This document shows positions 1 through 9,585 of a DNA stretch of 64,000 bases, piece by piece. The stretch covers positions 132,164-196,163 of the forward strand of contig NZ_PPTF01000068.1 in NCBI RefSeq assembly GCF_002902845.1. The letters run 5' to 3'. The first letter of the stretch is position 1; the number at the start of each line of letters is the position of its first letter. The notes beneath the pieces are model-generated. The model worked only from the letters and a program-made list of their open reading frames with translations. It did no database searches and had not been told where the DNA came from. The DNA is from Chromobacterium sinusclupearum. GTDB taxonomy: Bacteria; Pseudomonadota; Gammaproteobacteria; Burkholderiales; Chromobacteriaceae. A program made the translations under genes and the position numbers.

Positions 1-242
1 ACGGTCTGCCCGGCGCCTACGCTCTGGCGGCGGACACCGACGGCATAGACGGCAGCGAGGACAATGCCGGCGCGCTGATCGCGCCAGATACGCTGGCCCG
101 CGCCCTTGCGCTAGGCCTCAAGGCCGAAGACTGCCTGGCGGATCATGAAAGCTATGGTTTTTTCTCCGCGCTGAACGATCTGCTAGTCACCGGGCCGACG
201 CACACCAATGTCAATGATTTCAGAGCGATCTTGCTGGGCTAG
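1..242 (+). CDS. glycerate 2-kinase (MOFRL family), C-terminal fragment
   Basis: The open frame enters from the left edge (first full codon at 3) and stops with TAG at 240-242, so only the last 79 residues are present. The fragment contains a D-T-D-G-x-D-G motif and ends in a G-P-T-x-T-N-V-N-D run. Both are hallmarks of the C-terminal MOFRL domain of glycerate 2-kinases / TtuD-type hydroxypyruvate reductases, which phosphorylate D-glycerate in glyoxylate and tartrate metabolism. The family assignment is firm. The 5' part, the operon and the regulation lie outside the window. Confidence 0.85.
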   Translation, partial: GLPGAYALAADTDGIDGSEDNAGALIAPDTLARALALGLKAEDCLADHESYGFFSALNDLLVTGPTHTNVNDFRAILLG

Positions 243-560
243 CGCGAGTCTTGAACCCGAAGGACCACAATATGGGCTTGTGAAGGTGCCCGAGCGTGTC
301 CGAACTCTTGTGTAACCGGGGTTTAGGTAAGGTAAGCGTGACTCGAACTGGATGGCAAAGCGAGTTAGGGCCGCCTTCCAGGCTCGGATCGACATGCTCC
401 ACTACTGGCTGATATTTTTCAATGCTAGGTAGAACCACTTCAACAAGGCTTCGCCGCTCGGAAATGAGCTGCGACTCTTGGTGAGCTTGCTGCAGAAAGA
501 CAACGGCTACTTCTTTCTGAAGATCAAGGCCGCGTTCCCCTGTCATCGGGGATCAACCAA
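243..560. other. 318-bp stretch without a convincing gene
   Basis: No protein family is recognisable here. A 108-codon frame is open on the minus strand (220-546), but it overlaps the kinase gene, lacks a good ribosome binding site, and its translation resembles nothing I know. Composition is less GC-biased than the neighbouring genes. It may be a degenerate gene end or mobile-element remnant. Confidence 0.3.
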
Positions 561-585
561 AAAAAAGCCCGCTAGGGGCTTTTTT
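561..585 (-). terminator. rho-independent terminator of the first cold-shock gene
   Basis: An aaaaaagccc arm faces a gggctttttt arm across a 4-6 nt loop. It lies about 16 bp past the csp stop codon on the minus strand. The A and T flanks make it potentially bidirectional. Confidence 0.8.
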
Positions 586-600
586 GATAGCAGCAATAAT

Positions 601-804
601 TTAGAGAGGCTGAATGCCGGATGCTGCCGGACCCTTTTGGCCCATGGCTCTGGTAAAGCTCACTTTTTGGCCTTCATTCAGCGATTTGAATCCATCGGCG
701 CGAATTTCAGAAAAATGAGCGAACAGATCATCACCGCCATTGTCCGGGGTGATAAAACCAAAACCTTTTGCGTCGTTGAAAAATTTAACGATACCGGTTT
801 CCAT
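601..804 (-). CDS. cold-shock protein, CspA family
   Basis: A 67-residue single cold-shock domain that binds single-stranded RNA and DNA and acts as an RNA chaperone or transcription antiterminator. The RNP1 motif K-G-F-G-F-I-T-P (residues 13-20) and the RNP2-like D-L-F-A-H-F-S are intact. The start is supported by an AAGGAG six bases before ATG. A sigma70-like promoter 140-170 bp upstream gives a long leader of about 135 nt, as is usual for cspA-type mRNAs controlled at low temperature. A terminator follows directly. A second paralogue lies at 3052-3255. Whether this copy is cold-inducible cannot be told from sequence. Confidence 0.95.
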   Translation of the reverse strand: METGIVKFFNDAKGFGFITPDNGGDDLFAHFSEIRADGFKSLNEGQKVSFTRAMGQKGPAASGIQPL

Positions 805-938
805 AATTTACTCCTTGAGTCAGTAAGGGCAATAAAAATGCCGAAAAGCACGATAATCAAGGAATAGATAAGGAAACAATGAAGACCAACTGGGTGGGCA
901 ACGCGGTGTCGATAGATATGACGCTTGAAGATCCTGCT

Positions 939-975
939 ATCTCATATAATGCACAGGTTACTTTTCAATTGTCAA
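939..975 (-). promoter_or_regulatory. sigma70 promoter for the csp gene at 601-804
   Basis: On the minus strand TTGACA (970-975) and CATTAT (946-951) are separated by 18 bp. The predicted start near 939 leaves a 5' leader of about 135 nt before the csp ATG. Between 976 and 1218 I see only AT-rich sequence with a palindromic patch around 1027-1049 and no gene. Confidence 0.6.
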
Positions 976-1218
976 CAAGATTTGTCATCTTGAAAAATGT
1001 AGGCTGACCGCATCCACGACGAATTGCATGAATAATTTTAAAATTCATTGAAACTGGCTAGGTTTCTATCTTATTTGCGCACTGGGAAAGTGTTTGGGTG
1101 ATGTCTATCATCAGTCGAATTATTGTACGCCGTGACGATGGAAAATGCCTTTTAATTGCCGTAGGGTAGCAAAACTTGGGGGCATAGTGGATATGCATGC
1201 AACAAGAAGTGATGAAAA

Positions 1219-1247
1219 CAAAAAAGCCCTGATTGCTCAGGGCTTTG
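1219..1247 (-). terminator. terminator downstream of tRNA-Ser
   Basis: Stem agccct/agggct followed by a T tract on the minus strand, 12 bp beyond the tRNA 3' end. Confidence 0.8.
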
Positions 1248-1258
1248 ATGCGTTCTAC

Positions 1259-1348
<90 letters not shown>

Positions 1349-1361
1349 GGCGGTCAGTCGA

Positions 1362-1397
1362 GGTGCGCATTATGGTTTGAAGCGCTTTTCCTGTCAA
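1362..1397 (-). promoter_or_regulatory. sigma70 promoter of tRNA-Ser
   Basis: TTGACA (1392-1397), a 17-bp spacer and CATAAT (1369-1374) on the minus strand. They are followed by a GC-rich discriminator (gcgcacct), typical of stable-RNA promoters under stringent control. The tRNA 5' end is about 14 nt beyond the predicted start. Confidence 0.8.
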
Positions 1398-1446
1398 TAC
1401 CCGGTTGCAGCTTATTGCGGGCAAACCCCGCCCCTGCTTGGCTAGC

Positions 1447-2340
1447 CTAGGCGGCGCGCCAATCCTGCGCCAGTTGTCGCGCCGCAGTCAGCGCCGTCTC
1501 CTTGGCGACATCCCGGCGCTTGCCGCCGCGCCAGGCCATCACCACGCGCCAGCGCCCCAGCTCCGGTTCGGCCAGGTCCAATTCGTGGAGCAGCCCCTGC
1601 GCCAGCTCTTCCCGCACCGCCAGCCTGGGCACGAACGCCACGTAGCCATGCCACAAGGCCAGGTCGCGCGCGGCCGTCGCCGGCTGCAGCAGATGGATCG
1701 GACTGTCGGACTGACGCAGCGGCCGCAAGCGCCTGACCAAGTCCTCCGCCGCGTCTCCCCAGCGCTGCGGCGCCAAGGGATGAGCGGCAAGCTCGCGCAA
1801 GGAAAGGCCACGCTCGCCCGCCAAAGGATGCGTGGCGCAGACCACGGCCACAATCGGCGACTCGCCCAGCGCTTCCTGCGCTATGCCGGAAAGCGCAGGC
1901 CGTTGCAGCACAAATCCGACATCCAGCGTTCCCGCCAACAGCTGCTGCAGAATTTGCGGCGAATGGTCGGTATCGCAACGGATTTCCAACGGCGCGTCGG
2001 CCAGTTTGCGCAATAGCGGGCCGAATATCACTCCGGCCAGCGAAGGCAGGCAAGCCAGCTTCAATTTGGGCAAGCCCTGCCCCACGCCTAACTGCTCCCG
2101 CCCATCGGCCAGCGCCTCCAGCGCGGTGCGCGCGGCAGGCAAAAAGGCCAGGCAAGCCGCTGTCGGTTCCGCGCCACGGCGATGCCGGCTGAACAGGCGG
2201 GCCCCCAGCGATGACTCCAGCTGTGCGATGCGCTGGCTGACCTGCGGCTGCGTCCAGCCGCGCTTTGCCGCAGCCTGGCTGAAGCTGCCTAGCTCCGCCG
2301 CATCCAGCAGCAATTGCAGATCGCTTAAGACAATAGACAT
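1447..2340 (-). CDS. LysR-family transcriptional regulator
   Basis: About 297 residues, the usual LysR length. The N-terminal winged helix-turn-helix (about residues 4-62) contains the A-A-E-L-G-S-F-S-Q-A-A signature. The remainder is the periplasmic-binding-like effector domain. I chose the ATG at 2340 because it places the helix-turn-helix at the normal distance; an ATG six codons upstream (2358) is possible, and neither has a strong ribosome binding site. The gene is divergent from the acetyltransferase at 2434 with only about 93 bp between them, the typical arrangement for a LysR protein and its target. The effector is unknown. Confidence 0.9.
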   Translation of the reverse strand: MSIVLSDLQLLLDAAELGSFSQAAAKRGWTQPQVSQRIAQLESSLGARLFSRHRRGAEPTAACLAFLPAARTALEALADGREQLGVGQGLPKLKLACLPSLAGVIFGPLLRKLADAPLEIRCDTDHSPQILQQLLAGTLDVGFVLQRPALSGIAQEALGESPIVAVVCATHPLAGERGLSLRELAAHPLAPQRWGDAAEDLVRRLRPLRQSDSPIHLLQPATAARDLALWHGYVAFVPRLAVREELAQGLLHELDLAEPELGRWRVVMAWRGGKRRDVAKETALTAARQLAQDWRAA

Positions 2341-2433
2341 AACAAAAACCCATATCAAACATCACTAGATACCGTCTTCCATAATATCCAGCCCGCCACG
2401 ACAATGGCATTCCATTTTCAATGAGACCACTCC

Positions 2434-2976
2434 ATGCGCTACCTGGAAACCGAGCGACTGATTTTGCGTGCCGTGACCGCAGAAGACACCCAGGCCTTGT
2501 TCGACATCTACGGCGATCCGGCGACCAATCTCTACAACCCCAACGGCCCCTACCCCAGCCTGGATTATGCCCGGCAACGGATGGCCAGCTGGCTGGACGG
2601 CTGGGCCGCCGACGGGATCGGACAGTGGGCGGTGGAAAAAAGAGAAGCGCCGGGCCATGTGATCGGCTTTGGTGGACTATCCTATAAGGACTACGGCAGC
2701 GAAATGCGGCTGAACCTGGGCTACCGTTTCGCCACGTCGGCCTGGGGCTGCGGTTATGCCAGCGAAACGGCCCGCGCGTCTATAGGGTTTGCGTTTGGAG
2801 AGGGGGAGCGAGAGGCGATTTACGGCATGGTGCGGCCGGCCAACCTGCAATCGATCCGCGTGTTGGCCAAGCAGGGTTTTCGACAGATTGGACAACTGTC
2901 GGATGTGCCCGGCGATCCGCCGTCACTGGTCTTTATGCTGAGCCGAGACGACTACGCCAGAGAATGCGGAAAATGA
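2434..2976 (+). CDS. GNAT-family N-acetyltransferase, RimJ/RimL type
   Basis: 180 residues with the RimJ/RimL opening L-E-T-E-R-L-I-L-R at residues 4-12 and a core G-x-G-Y-A-S-E-T acetyl-CoA loop near residue 107 (written here G-C-G-Y-A-S-E). The family transfers acetyl groups to protein N-termini, amino acids or small amines. The substrate is not predictable. Divergent from the LysR regulator, which may control it. A terminator abuts the stop codon. Confidence 0.9.
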   Translation: MRYLETERLILRAVTAEDTQALFDIYGDPATNLYNPNGPYPSLDYARQRMASWLDGWAADGIGQWAVEKREAPGHVIGFGGLSYKDYGSEMRLNLGYRFATSAWGCGYASETARASIGFAFGEGEREAIYGMVRPANLQSIRVLAKQGFRQIGQLSDVPGDPPSLVFMLSRDDYARECGK

Positions 2977-3004
2977 AAAACCCGCCAGGGGCGGGCTTTT
3001 TTGG
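2975..3004. terminator. bidirectional terminator between acetyltransferase and csp
   Basis: Stem cccgcc/ggcggg with A and T tracts on both sides. It can serve the acetyltransferase (+) and the cold-shock gene (-). A second GC-only hairpin (ctcgcc-gcgc-ggcgag, 3019-3034) lies between it and the csp stop codon. Confidence 0.8.
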
Positions 3005-3051
3005 AATACGACTATCAGCTCGCCGCGCGGCGAGACTGACCCAGAACCCAA

Positions 3052-3255
3052 TTAGGCGTTCTGGATATTAGACGCTTGCTTACCTTTCGGACCGGACACC
3101 ACTTCAAAGCTTACACGTTGACCCTCTTTCAGAGTCTTGAAGCCTTGCATGTTGATGGCCGAGAAGTGAGCGAACAGATCTTCGCCGCCTTCATCCGGAG
3201 TAATAAAGCCGAAGCCTTTTGCGTCATTGAACCACTTTACGGTACCAAATGCCAT
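3052..3255 (-). CDS. cold-shock protein, CspA family (second copy)
   Basis: 67 residues, closely related to the protein at 601-804 but with the more canonical start M-A-x-G-T-V-K-W-F-N. The RNP1 K-G-F-G-F-I-T-P and RNP2 D-L-F-A-H-F motifs are intact. The ribosome binding site AAGGAAG precedes the ATG. It lies divergent from clpS, a common arrangement in beta- and gammaproteobacteria in which csp (or cspD) sits head to head with clpSA. The 213-bp intergenic region should hold both promoters. Confidence 0.95.
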   Translation of the reverse strand: MAFGTVKWFNDAKGFGFITPDEGGEDLFAHFSAINMQGFKTLKEGQRVSFEVVSGPKGKQASNIQNA

Positions 3256-3468
3256 TTAACTTCCTTGCAAAAAAAGGCTGGTGAAGCCGACCAACTTAGA
3301 GCTTAATAGAGTGACAGAACTTGCTGGATCGCAAAATGCCAAACAGTTAAGCCAAGCACCAGCTGCATTTCTACGCAACACAGGCGACGACGTCAAGTGA
3401 TAGCGGTCTTACGGCCCCCCTTGAAAAAAAGTCAGAGGGAACCAAAATTGAAGTAAGGCACCGTTTCC

Positions 3469-3789
3469 ATGAAAGTCGACATGTCCACCTCGGTCAAAGA
3501 CGATGCCCAGCTTGAGGCGTCACGGGTTAGGGAAAACCCTCCACCGATGTATAAGGTGTTGTTATTGAACGATGATTTTACCCCGATGGACTTCGTGGTG
3601 CAGGTTCTCCAGCAGTTCTTCCATATGAACAGAGAGAAGGCCACACAAATCATGCTGCAAGTCCACACGCAAGGTCACGGCGTGTGTGGCGTTTATACCA
3701 AAGACGTGGCTGCAACGAAGGTCGAGCAGGTGTTGCAATATGCGAAAGCGCATCAGCATCCGCTTCAGTGCGTAATGGAGGAAAACTGA
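3469..3789 (+). CDS. clpS: ATP-dependent Clp protease adaptor ClpS
   Basis: 106 residues. ClpS binds the ClpA N-domain and delivers N-degron substrates to ClpAP. The [10 protein letters not shown] motif near residues 35-44 and the later H-x-x-G (T-Q-G-H-G) and V-C-G-V-Y segments are those of the ClpS fold and its N-degron pocket. The start ATG has a GTAAGG site about 11 bases upstream; an internal ATG four codons later is an alternative. The stop overlaps the clpA start (TGATG), indicating translational coupling of adaptor and unfoldase. Confidence 0.97.
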   Translation: MKVDMSTSVKDDAQLEASRVRENPPPMYKVLLLNDDFTPMDFVVQVLQQFFHMNREKATQIMLQVHTQGHGVCGVYTKDVAATKVEQVLQYAKAHQHPLQCVMEEN

Positions 3790-6071
3790 TGATTGCCCAG
3801 GAGCTTGAAGTAAGCCTGCACATGGCGTTCATGGACGCACGGCGCAAGCGCCACGAGTTCATCAGCGTGGAGCATCTGCTGCTCGCGATGACCGACAATC
3901 CGTCGGCCGCAGAGGTGTTGCGAGCCTGCGGGGCGAATATCGACCAACTCAAAAAGCAACTGTCCGACTTCATCGACGAGCACACACCCACCGTGCCCGG
4001 CGAAACCGAGGTCGAGACGCAACCCACCCTCGGCTTCCAGCGGGTGATTCAACGCGCCATCCTGCACGTGCAGTCGTCGGGCAAGAAAGAAGTGTCCGGC
4101 GCCAACATCCTGGTCGCCATCTTTGGCGAAAAGGATTCGCACGCGGTGTATTACCTGCACCAGCAGGGCATCTCGCGCCTGGATGTCGTCAACTTCATCT
4201 CCCATGGCATCACCAAGCAGCGGTCGCAGCAGCAGCCGCAGGAGCCGCGCGACAATAGCAACAGCGACGCGGACAGCGAGGAACAAGCCACCGGTCCGGG
4301 CGGGGCGCTGGAGAACTACACCCAGAACCTCAACCAGATGGCGCGCGACGGCAAGATCGATCCCTTGATCGGCCGCGAGCCGGAGCTGGAGCGGACCGTG
4401 CAGATCCTGTGCCGCCGCCGCAAGAACAATCCGCTGCTGGTCGGCGAGGCCGGCGTCGGCAAAACCGCCATCGCCGAAGGCCTGGCGCGCCGCATCGTCA
4501 ACGGCGAAGTGCCGGAGATTTTGTCCAAGTCCACCGTTTACGCGCTGGACATGGGCGCCCTGCTGGCCGGCACCAAGTACCGCGGCGATTTCGAACAGAG
4601 GCTGAAGGCCGTCATCAAGCAGCTGACCGATGACACCAACGCCATCCTGTTCATCGACGAGATCCACACGCTGATCGGCGCCGGCGCGGCCTCCGGCGGC
4701 ACGCTGGACGCGTCCAACCTGCTGAAACCGGCCCTGTCCAACGGCAGCCTGCGTTGCATAGGCGCGACCACGTACAACGAGTACCGCGGCATCTTCGAGA
4801 AGGACAACGCGCTGTCGCGCCGTTTCCAGAAGATCGACGTGACCGAGCCTACCGTTCAGCAGACGGTGGAAATCCTGAAGGGGCTGAAATCCCGCTTCGA
4901 GGCCCACCACGGCGTCAAGTACACGCAATCGGCCCTGTCCACCGCGGCGGAGCTGTCGGCGCGCTACATCAACGACCGCCACCTGCCGGACAAGGCGATC
5001 GACGTGATCGATGAAGCCGGCGCGGCGCAGAAGATTCTGCCGAAGTCCAAGCAGAAGAAGGTCATCAACAAATCGGAAATCGAGGAGATCGTCGCCAAGA
5101 TCGCCCGCATTCCGCCGAAGACCGTCTCCAGCGACGACAAGAACGTGCTGAAGAATCTGGAGCGCGACCTGAAGAACGTCGTGTTCGGCCAGGAGAAAGC
5201 CATCGAAGGGCTGGCCAGCGCGATCAAGATGACGCGTTCCGGCCTGGGCAACCCGCAGAAGCCGATCGGATCGTTCCTGTTCTCCGGCCCCACCGGCGTC
5301 GGCAAAACCGAACTGGCGCGCCAGCTGGCCTACATCCTCGGCGTCGAGCTGATCCGCTTCGACATGTCCGAGTACATGGAGCGCCACGCGGTGTCCCGAC
5401 TGATCGGCGCGCCTCCGGGCTATGTCGGTTTCGAACAGGGCGGCCAGCTGACGGAAGCGATCAACAAGCATCCGTACACCGTGCTGCTGCTGGACGAGAT
5501 CGAGAAGGCGCATCCGGACATCTACAACGTCCTGCTGCAGGTGATGGACCACGGCACGCTGACCGACAACAACGGCCGCAAGGCGGACTTCCGCAACGTG
5601 GTGCTGATCATGACCACCAACGCGGGCGCGGAATCGCTGTCCAAGCCTTCGCTGGGCTTCACCCAGACCAAGGCCGCGGGCGACGAGATGGGCGACATCA
5701 AGAAGATGTTCAGCCCCGAGTTCCGCAACCGCCTGGATGCCATCATCCCGTTCAGCATGCTGGACGAGCAGATCATCCTGCAGGTGGTGGACAAGTTCCT
5801 GATGCAGCTGGAGCAGCAACTGTCGGAGAAGCATGTCGATATCCACTTCACCGACGAGCTGCGCCAATACCTGGCGAAGAACGGCTTCGACCCGCTGATG
5901 GGCGCGCGTCCGATGGCCCGCCTGATTCAGGATACCCTGCGCAAGGCGCTGGCGGACGAGTTGCTGTTCGGCCGCCTGGTGGCCGGCGGCGAGGTGACGG
6001 TGACGGTCATCGACGGCAAGGTGGAGCTGCAGTTCGATCAGGATGCCCTCGCCACGGCCGAACCCGCCTGA
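3789..6071 (+). CDS. clpA: ATP-dependent Clp protease ATP-binding subunit ClpA
   Basis: 760 residues, the normal ClpA length. It is the hexameric AAA+ unfoldase that feeds substrates to ClpP. Two Clp-N repeats occupy residues 1-140, followed by a Gln/Asp/Ser-rich linker (about 145-172). The D1 Walker A is near 219-226 and the D2 Walker A near 500-507. An S-L-G-F tripeptide region near residue 620 corresponds to the IGL/F loop that docks ClpP. The frame is open further upstream, but the ATG at 3789 overlapping the clpS stop is clearly right. ClpP is not in the window. Confidence 0.98.
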   Translation: MIAQELEVSLHMAFMDARRKRHEFISVEHLLLAMTDNPSAAEVLRACGANIDQLKKQLSDFIDEHTPTVPGETEVETQPTLGFQRVIQRAILHVQSSGKKEVSGANILVAIFGEKDSHAVYYLHQQGISRLDVVNFISHGITKQRSQQQPQEPRDNSNSDADSEEQATGPGGALENYTQNLNQMARDGKIDPLIGREPELERTVQILCRRRKNNPLLVGEAGVGKTAIAEGLARRIVNGEVPEILSKSTVYALDMGALLAGTKYRGDFEQRLKAVIKQLTDDTNAILFIDEIHTLIGAGAASGGTLDASNLLKPALSNGSLRCIGATTYNEYRGIFEKDNALSRRFQKIDVTEPTVQQTVEILKGLKSRFEAHHGVKYTQSALSTAAELSARYINDRHLPDKAIDVIDEAGAAQKILPKSKQKKVINKSEIEEIVAKIARIPPKTVSSDDKNVLKNLERDLKNVVFGQEKAIEGLASAIKMTRSGLGNPQKPIGSFLFSGPTGVGKTELARQLAYILGVELIRFDMSEYMERHAVSRLIGAPPGYVGFEQGGQLTEAINKHPYTVLLLDEIEKAHPDIYNVLLQVMDHGTLTDNNGRKADFRNVVLIMTTNAGAESLSKPSLGFTQTKAAGDEMGDIKKMFSPEFRNRLDAIIPFSMLDEQIILQVVDKFLMQLEQQLSEKHVDIHFTDELRQYLAKNGFDPLMGARPMARLIQDTLRKALADELLFGRLVAGGEVTVTVIDGKVELQFDQDALATAEPA

Positions 6072-6092
6072 TCCTAGGCTGTTCTCTCAAGC

Positions 6093-6117
6093 AAACGCCC
6101 GCGCATGCGGGCGTTTT
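6093..6117. terminator. terminator between clpA and xerD
   Basis: Perfect 10-bp stem aaacgcccgc/gcgggcgttt with a GCAT loop and flanking T and A tracts. It serves the convergent clpA (+) and xerD (-). Confidence 0.85.
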
Positions 6118-6139
6118 GTTTGGCGCGCTCGCCCCGGCA

Positions 6140-7027
6140 TCAACCGCGCGGATGATGGCGCGCATGCAGTTGCTTCAGCCGCTCCCGCGCCACATGGGTA
6201 TAGATCTGGGTGGTGGAGATGTCGGCGTGTCCCAACAGCAGCTGCACCACGCGCAGGTCGGCGCCGTGGTTGACCAGATGGGTGGCGAAGGCGTGCCGCA
6301 GCACGTGCGGGCTGACCTTGGACAGGCCCTGGCGGCCGGCGTATTGCGAAATCAGATGCCAGGCCATCTGCCGCGTCATCCCGGCCTTGCGCTGCGTGAC
6401 GAACACCGCGTCGCAGGGATGGCCGGCCAGCAGCAGCGGCCGCGCCTCTTTCAAATAACGCAGCAGCCAGTCCTGGGCGATTTCACCCAACGGCACCAGC
6501 CGTTCCTTGCTGCCCTTGCCCATGGTTTTGACCACGCCGTCCAGCAGGTTCAGCTGGTTCAGCGTCAGGCCCACCAGCTCGGACACCCGCAGGCCGCTGG
6601 CGTACAGCACCTCCAGCATGGCGCGGTCGCGCAGGCCCAGCGGCGTCGCCACATCCGGCGCGGCCAGCAAGGCCTCGACATCGACTTCGGACAGGGACTT
6701 GGGCAAGCGCTGGCCCTGCTTGGGCGAGGCCAGATTGGCGCTGGGATCATCTTGTCGCTGGCCGCTTTGCAGCAGGTATTGGTAATAGCGGCGCAAGGCC
6801 GAAGTCAGACGGGCGCGGGTGGCCGGCTTCTCGCTGCCCGTCCCGATCAGCATCGCCTGCTCCAGTTCGTCCCGCCCGGCCCGCTCCAGCGACGCGCCCA
6901 GCTCGGCCAGCCGGGCGGCCAGCTTGGACAGGTCGCGGCGATAGGCCGCCAAAGTATTGTTGGATAACCCGTCGGCCAGCCATAGCTGGTCGAGAAAGGC
7001 GTCGATGCTGTCCTTATCCGAGCTCAT
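6140..7027 (-). CDS. xerD: site-specific tyrosine recombinase XerD
   Basis: 295 residues. With XerC it resolves chromosome dimers at dif. The SAM-like core-binding domain spans about 1-90 and the catalytic domain 105-295. The catalytic set is visible: R147 in S-G-L-R, K171, H241 and R244 in H-V-L-R-H, H267 in L-L-G-H, and the nucleophile Y276. XerD rather than XerC is chosen from the short C-terminus and overall wording; confusion between the two is possible. The start at 7027 overlaps the 3' end of ogt by 14 bp, so the two are probably co-transcribed. Confidence 0.93.
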   Translation of the reverse strand: MSSDKDSIDAFLDQLWLADGLSNNTLAAYRRDLSKLAARLAELGASLERAGRDELEQAMLIGTGSEKPATRARLTSALRRYYQYLLQSGQRQDDPSANLASPKQGQRLPKSLSEVDVEALLAAPDVATPLGLRDRAMLEVLYASGLRVSELVGLTLNQLNLLDGVVKTMGKGSKERLVPLGEIAQDWLLRYLKEARPLLLAGHPCDAVFVTQRKAGMTRQMAWHLISQYAGRQGLSKVSPHVLRHAFATHLVNHGADLRVVQLLLGHADISTTQIYTHVARERLKQLHARHHPRG

Positions 7028-7475
7028 GCCGCAGCAGCCATCGCTTGATGTCCAGCGTTTCGTCGCCGGTGGATTGGTTGAAGCCCCCAAGCCCCGCGCT
7101 GGCCACCACGCGGTGGCACGGCACGATGATGGGAATCGGATTGCGGCCGCAAGCGCCGCCGACGGCACGCGGCGACGAGGCCAGCGCTTGGGAGAGGTCG
7201 AGGTAACGACGAGTCTCGCCGCAGGGAATGGCGACAATCCGCTCCCATACCCGCAACTGATAGGGCGTGCCGTGCAAGCGGTAAGGCACAGTGAAGGCGT
7301 GGCGCGCATCGGTGTAATAGGCGTCCAGCTGCCTCGCCACTTCGGCCGCCAAACTCCCCGCAGCCGGCGTCTGCAAGGCCGCATCCGCCGGCAGGAAACG
7401 CAGTTCGACCAGCTCCCCGTCTCGGCAAGCCACACCCAGCCTGCCAAACGGCGCGGCGATCACGGCATATTCCAT
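7014..7475 (-). CDS. ogt: methylated-DNA-[protein]-cysteine S-methyltransferase
   Basis: 153 residues. It repairs O6-alkylguanine by irreversible transfer of the alkyl group to a cysteine. The acceptor motif I-V-P-C-H-R-V-V is complete with C120, and the helix-turn-helix arginine region (P-R-A-V-G-G-A-C-G-R-N-P) precedes it. The N-terminal RNase H-like domain is short, as in stand-alone Ogt proteins, and no AdaA domain is present. It lies upstream of and overlaps xerD on the minus strand. Confidence 0.95.
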   Translation of the reverse strand: MEYAVIAAPFGRLGVACRDGELVELRFLPADAALQTPAAGSLAAEVARQLDAYYTDARHAFTVPYRLHGTPYQLRVWERIVAIPCGETRRYLDLSQALASSPRAVGGACGRNPIPIIVPCHRVVASAGLGGFNQSTGDETLDIKRWLLRHELG

Positions 7476-7493
7476 CTCACCCCCTGAAACGAA

Positions 7494-7522
7494 AAAAGCG
7501 CAAGGCCAGGCCTTGCGCTTTG
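7494..7522 (-). terminator. terminator of the rpsP-rimM-trmD-rplS operon
   Basis: Thirteen-bp stem aaagcgcaaggcc/ggccttgcgcttt around a single central base pair, with a T tract on the minus strand. It lies 26 bp beyond the rplS stop codon. Confidence 0.85.
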
Positions 7523-7547
7523 ATGATAGCGGCGGTCGCCGACAGGA

Positions 7548-7916
7548 TTAACCCTGCTTGCGAGCCGGCAGCTTTTCCTTGATGCGAGCGGACTTGCCGG
7601 TACGGCCGCGCAGGTAGTACAGCTTGGCGCGACGAACGTCACCGCGACGCTTCACTTCAACGGAAGCCACCAGCGGGGAGTAGGTTTGGAAGGTACGCTC
7701 AACGCCTTCGCCGGCGGAGATCTTGCGCACGGTGAACGCGCTGTTCAGACCGCGGTTACGCTTGGCGATGACTACGCCTTCGTAAGCCTGCAGACGCTCG
7801 CGGTTGCCTTCCTTTACCTTCACCTGAACCACTACGGTGTCGCCCGGGGCGAATTCCGGCAGGGTCTTGCCCAGGCGTGCGATTTCTTCTTGCTCGAGTT
7901 TTTGGATCAGATCCAT
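7548..7916 (-). CDS. rplS: 50S ribosomal protein L19
   Basis: 122 residues. L19 lies at the 30S-50S interface. The F-A-P-G-D-T-V-V-V and R-x-Q-x-Y-E-G-V-V-I-A motifs and the basic C-terminus are diagnostic. Last gene of the conserved operon rpsP-rimM-trmD-rplS, 3 bp after trmD and followed by a strong terminator. Confidence 0.98.
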   Translation of the reverse strand: MDLIQKLEQEEIARLGKTLPEFAPGDTVVVQVKVKEGNRERLQAYEGVVIAKRNRGLNSAFTVRKISAGEGVERTFQTYSPLVASVEVKRRGDVRRAKLYYLRGRTGKSARIKEKLPARKQG

Positions 7917-7919
7917 GAT

Positions 7920-8687
7920 TTACTCCGATTTGTTCTGGACATCTTGTTCCTGCTGGTACTCCGCCAGCAGCCGAGATTCCTGTTTTGTCAAAATACGGTC
8001 TTTCAGCAGTTCGGGCCGACGTTGCCACGTGCGTCCCAGCGACTGCTTCAGCCGCCATTTGGCGATCAGGGCATGATTACCGGACAACAGCACATCCGGC
8101 ACCCGCATGCCTCGATACTCTTCGGGTCGGGTATAGTGCGGACAGTCTAGCAGACCATCCACAAATGAGTCTTCGTACGCCGATTGCGCATCGTTGAGCA
8201 CGCCCGGCAACAAGCGCACCACAGCGTCCGCCAGCACCATCGCCGGCAATTCGCCGCCCGACAGCACGTAGTCGCCGATGGAAATCTCCTCGTCGACTTG
8301 CGTGGCGATCAGCCGCTCGTCTATGCCTTCGTAGCGGCCGCACAGCAGAATCAGGCCAGGCCTTTGCGACAACTCCACCGCCTTGGCGTGCGAGAGCCGC
8401 GCGCCCTGCGGCGACAGATACACCACATGGCTGCTCTCGGCGCCGGCTTCGCGCTGACGCGCGCGCGCGGCGGCAAGGGCCTGCTCCAGCGGTTCGATCT
8501 GCATCACCATGCCGGGACCGCCGCCATACGGCCGGTCATCCACCCGACGATAATTGTCGTGGGTGAAATCGCGCGGGTTCCAGGCACGGAACTGCCACAA
8601 GCCCAAGTCAAGCGCCCGCTGGCTGACGCCAAAGCGGGCGATCGAGTCGAACATCTCCGGGAACAGCGTTACCGCGTCGATCTGCAT
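7920..8687 (-). CDS. trmD: tRNA (guanine(37)-N1)-methyltransferase TrmD
   Basis: 255 residues, SPOUT class. It methylates G37 next to the anticodon and prevents +1 frameshifting. The motifs [12 protein letters not shown] (near residues 51-62) and [12 protein letters not shown] (near 112-123, the trefoil-knot AdoMet site) are intact, as is [10 protein letters not shown]. The start overlaps the rimM stop by one base (TGATG), which indicates coupled translation. Confidence 0.98.
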   Translation of the reverse strand: MQIDAVTLFPEMFDSIARFGVSQRALDLGLWQFRAWNPRDFTHDNYRRVDDRPYGGGPGMVMQIEPLEQALAAARARQREAGAESSHVVYLSPQGARLSHAKAVELSQRPGLILLCGRYEGIDERLIATQVDEEISIGDYVLSGGELPAMVLADAVVRLLPGVLNDAQSAYEDSFVDGLLDCPHYTRPEEYRGMRVPDVLLSGNHALIAKWRLKQSLGRTWQRRPELLKDRILTKQESRLLAEYQQEQDVQNKSE

Positions 8688-9193
8688 CAGTAATCCAGAC
8701 CCCAGTCCACCAGGATGCGGCCTTCGGCCAGCAGCACCTCCAACACATATCGATCCACGAAGGGGATCAGCCTTTGGCCGTGCTCACCCTTCACCACCAA
8801 TACGTCGTTGGCGCCGGTTTCCAGCAGCGTTTCCACCGTGCCCAGCGCCTCGCCCTGCTGGTTGACCACTGCCAGACCGATCAAATCGTTCCAGTAGTAT
8901 TCGCCTTCGCCAGCTTCGGGGAGCTCGCTGCGCGGCACGGCAATCTGCATGCCTCGCAACGCTTCCGCTGTGTCGCGCTCGTCGACGCCTTCCAGCTTGG
9001 CCGCCAGGGCCTTGGGCTGAACAGCGCCGTTTTCGAATGCGTACGGCTTCCAGCTGCCGTTTTTGCCCAACCACCAGGTCGGGTAATCAAACAGGCTGTC
9101 AGCGTATTCGGTATCGGCATGGATTTTCACCCAGCCTTTAATACCGAAGGCGCCGCGCACAAAGCCCATTACTACGAGATCTTCGTCGCGCAT
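8687..9193 (-). CDS. rimM: 16S rRNA processing protein RimM
   Basis: 168 residues. RimM assists maturation of the 30S head and binds S19. The N-terminal beta-barrel begins with [16 protein letters not shown] (residues 8-23). The PRC-barrel starts at [10 protein letters not shown] (near 97-106). Second gene of the rpsP operon. Confidence 0.97.
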   Translation of the reverse strand: MRDEDLVVMGFVRGAFGIKGWVKIHADTEYADSLFDYPTWWLGKNGSWKPYAFENGAVQPKALAAKLEGVDERDTAEALRGMQIAVPRSELPEAGEGEYYWNDLIGLAVVNQQGEALGTVETLLETGANDVLVVKGEHGQRLIPFVDRYVLEVLLAEGRILVDWGLDY

Positions 9194-9227
9194 GCGCCCA
9201 AATCCGTCTTGATGTTGGATAGCCGGA

Positions 9228-9479
9228 TTAAGCGGCTACGACCTTCTGCTCTTTCAGCAGCTTGGCAACGGAGTCGGACAGCTGGGCGCCAACGCCTACC
9301 CAGTAGTTCAGACGGTCCATGGTGAAGCGGACGCGTTCTTGCTTCTCGTTGGCTACCGGGTTGTAGAAGCCAACGCGCTCGATGAAGCGACCGTCACGAC
9401 GGTTACGGGAATCGGTCACCACGATGTTGTAGAACGGACGGTTCTTGGCGCCGCCGCGTGCCAGACGAATCACTACCAT
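9228..9479 (-). CDS. rpsP: 30S ribosomal protein S16
   Basis: 83 residues beginning [10 protein letters not shown], the standard S16 start. The frame extends 14 codons upstream, but the ATG at 9479 has a good AAGGA site and gives the normal length. First gene of the operon, with a promoter at 9516-9552. Confidence 0.98.
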   Translation of the reverse strand: MVVIRLARGGAKNRPFYNIVVTDSRNRRDGRFIERVGFYNPVANEKQERVRFTMDRLNYWVGVGAQLSDSVAKLLKEQKVVAA

Positions 9480-9515
9480 TGTCGATTGTCCTTGAAAAAA
9501 ACTGGATATAGAAAA

Positions 9516-9552
9516 GCCCACGATTTTAGGTCAGTTTTCCCTTATCTTGCAA
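9516..9552 (-). promoter_or_regulatory. sigma70 promoter of the rpsP operon
   Basis: On the minus strand TTGCAA (9547-9552), an 18-bp spacer and TAAAAT (9523-9528). The predicted start near 9516 is about 37 nt before the rpsP ATG. Confidence 0.65.
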
Positions 9553-9585
9553 GCGCTTAATGCAAGACTGTGTCGGATAGACCGC

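Noticed and set aside
220..546. A 108-codon minus-strand frame after the glycerate kinase
   Set aside because: It overlaps the kinase gene end, has no supporting ribosome site and no family resemblance. Kept only as an unresolved stretch.
3684..3788. 35-codon N-terminal extension of ClpA
   Set aside because: It lies inside clpS in another frame. The ATG overlapping the clpS stop gives the normal ClpA N-domain.
7028..7447. Long N-terminal extension of XerD
   Set aside because: It is the shadow of ogt. XerD length and N-terminal domain fit the ATG at 7027.
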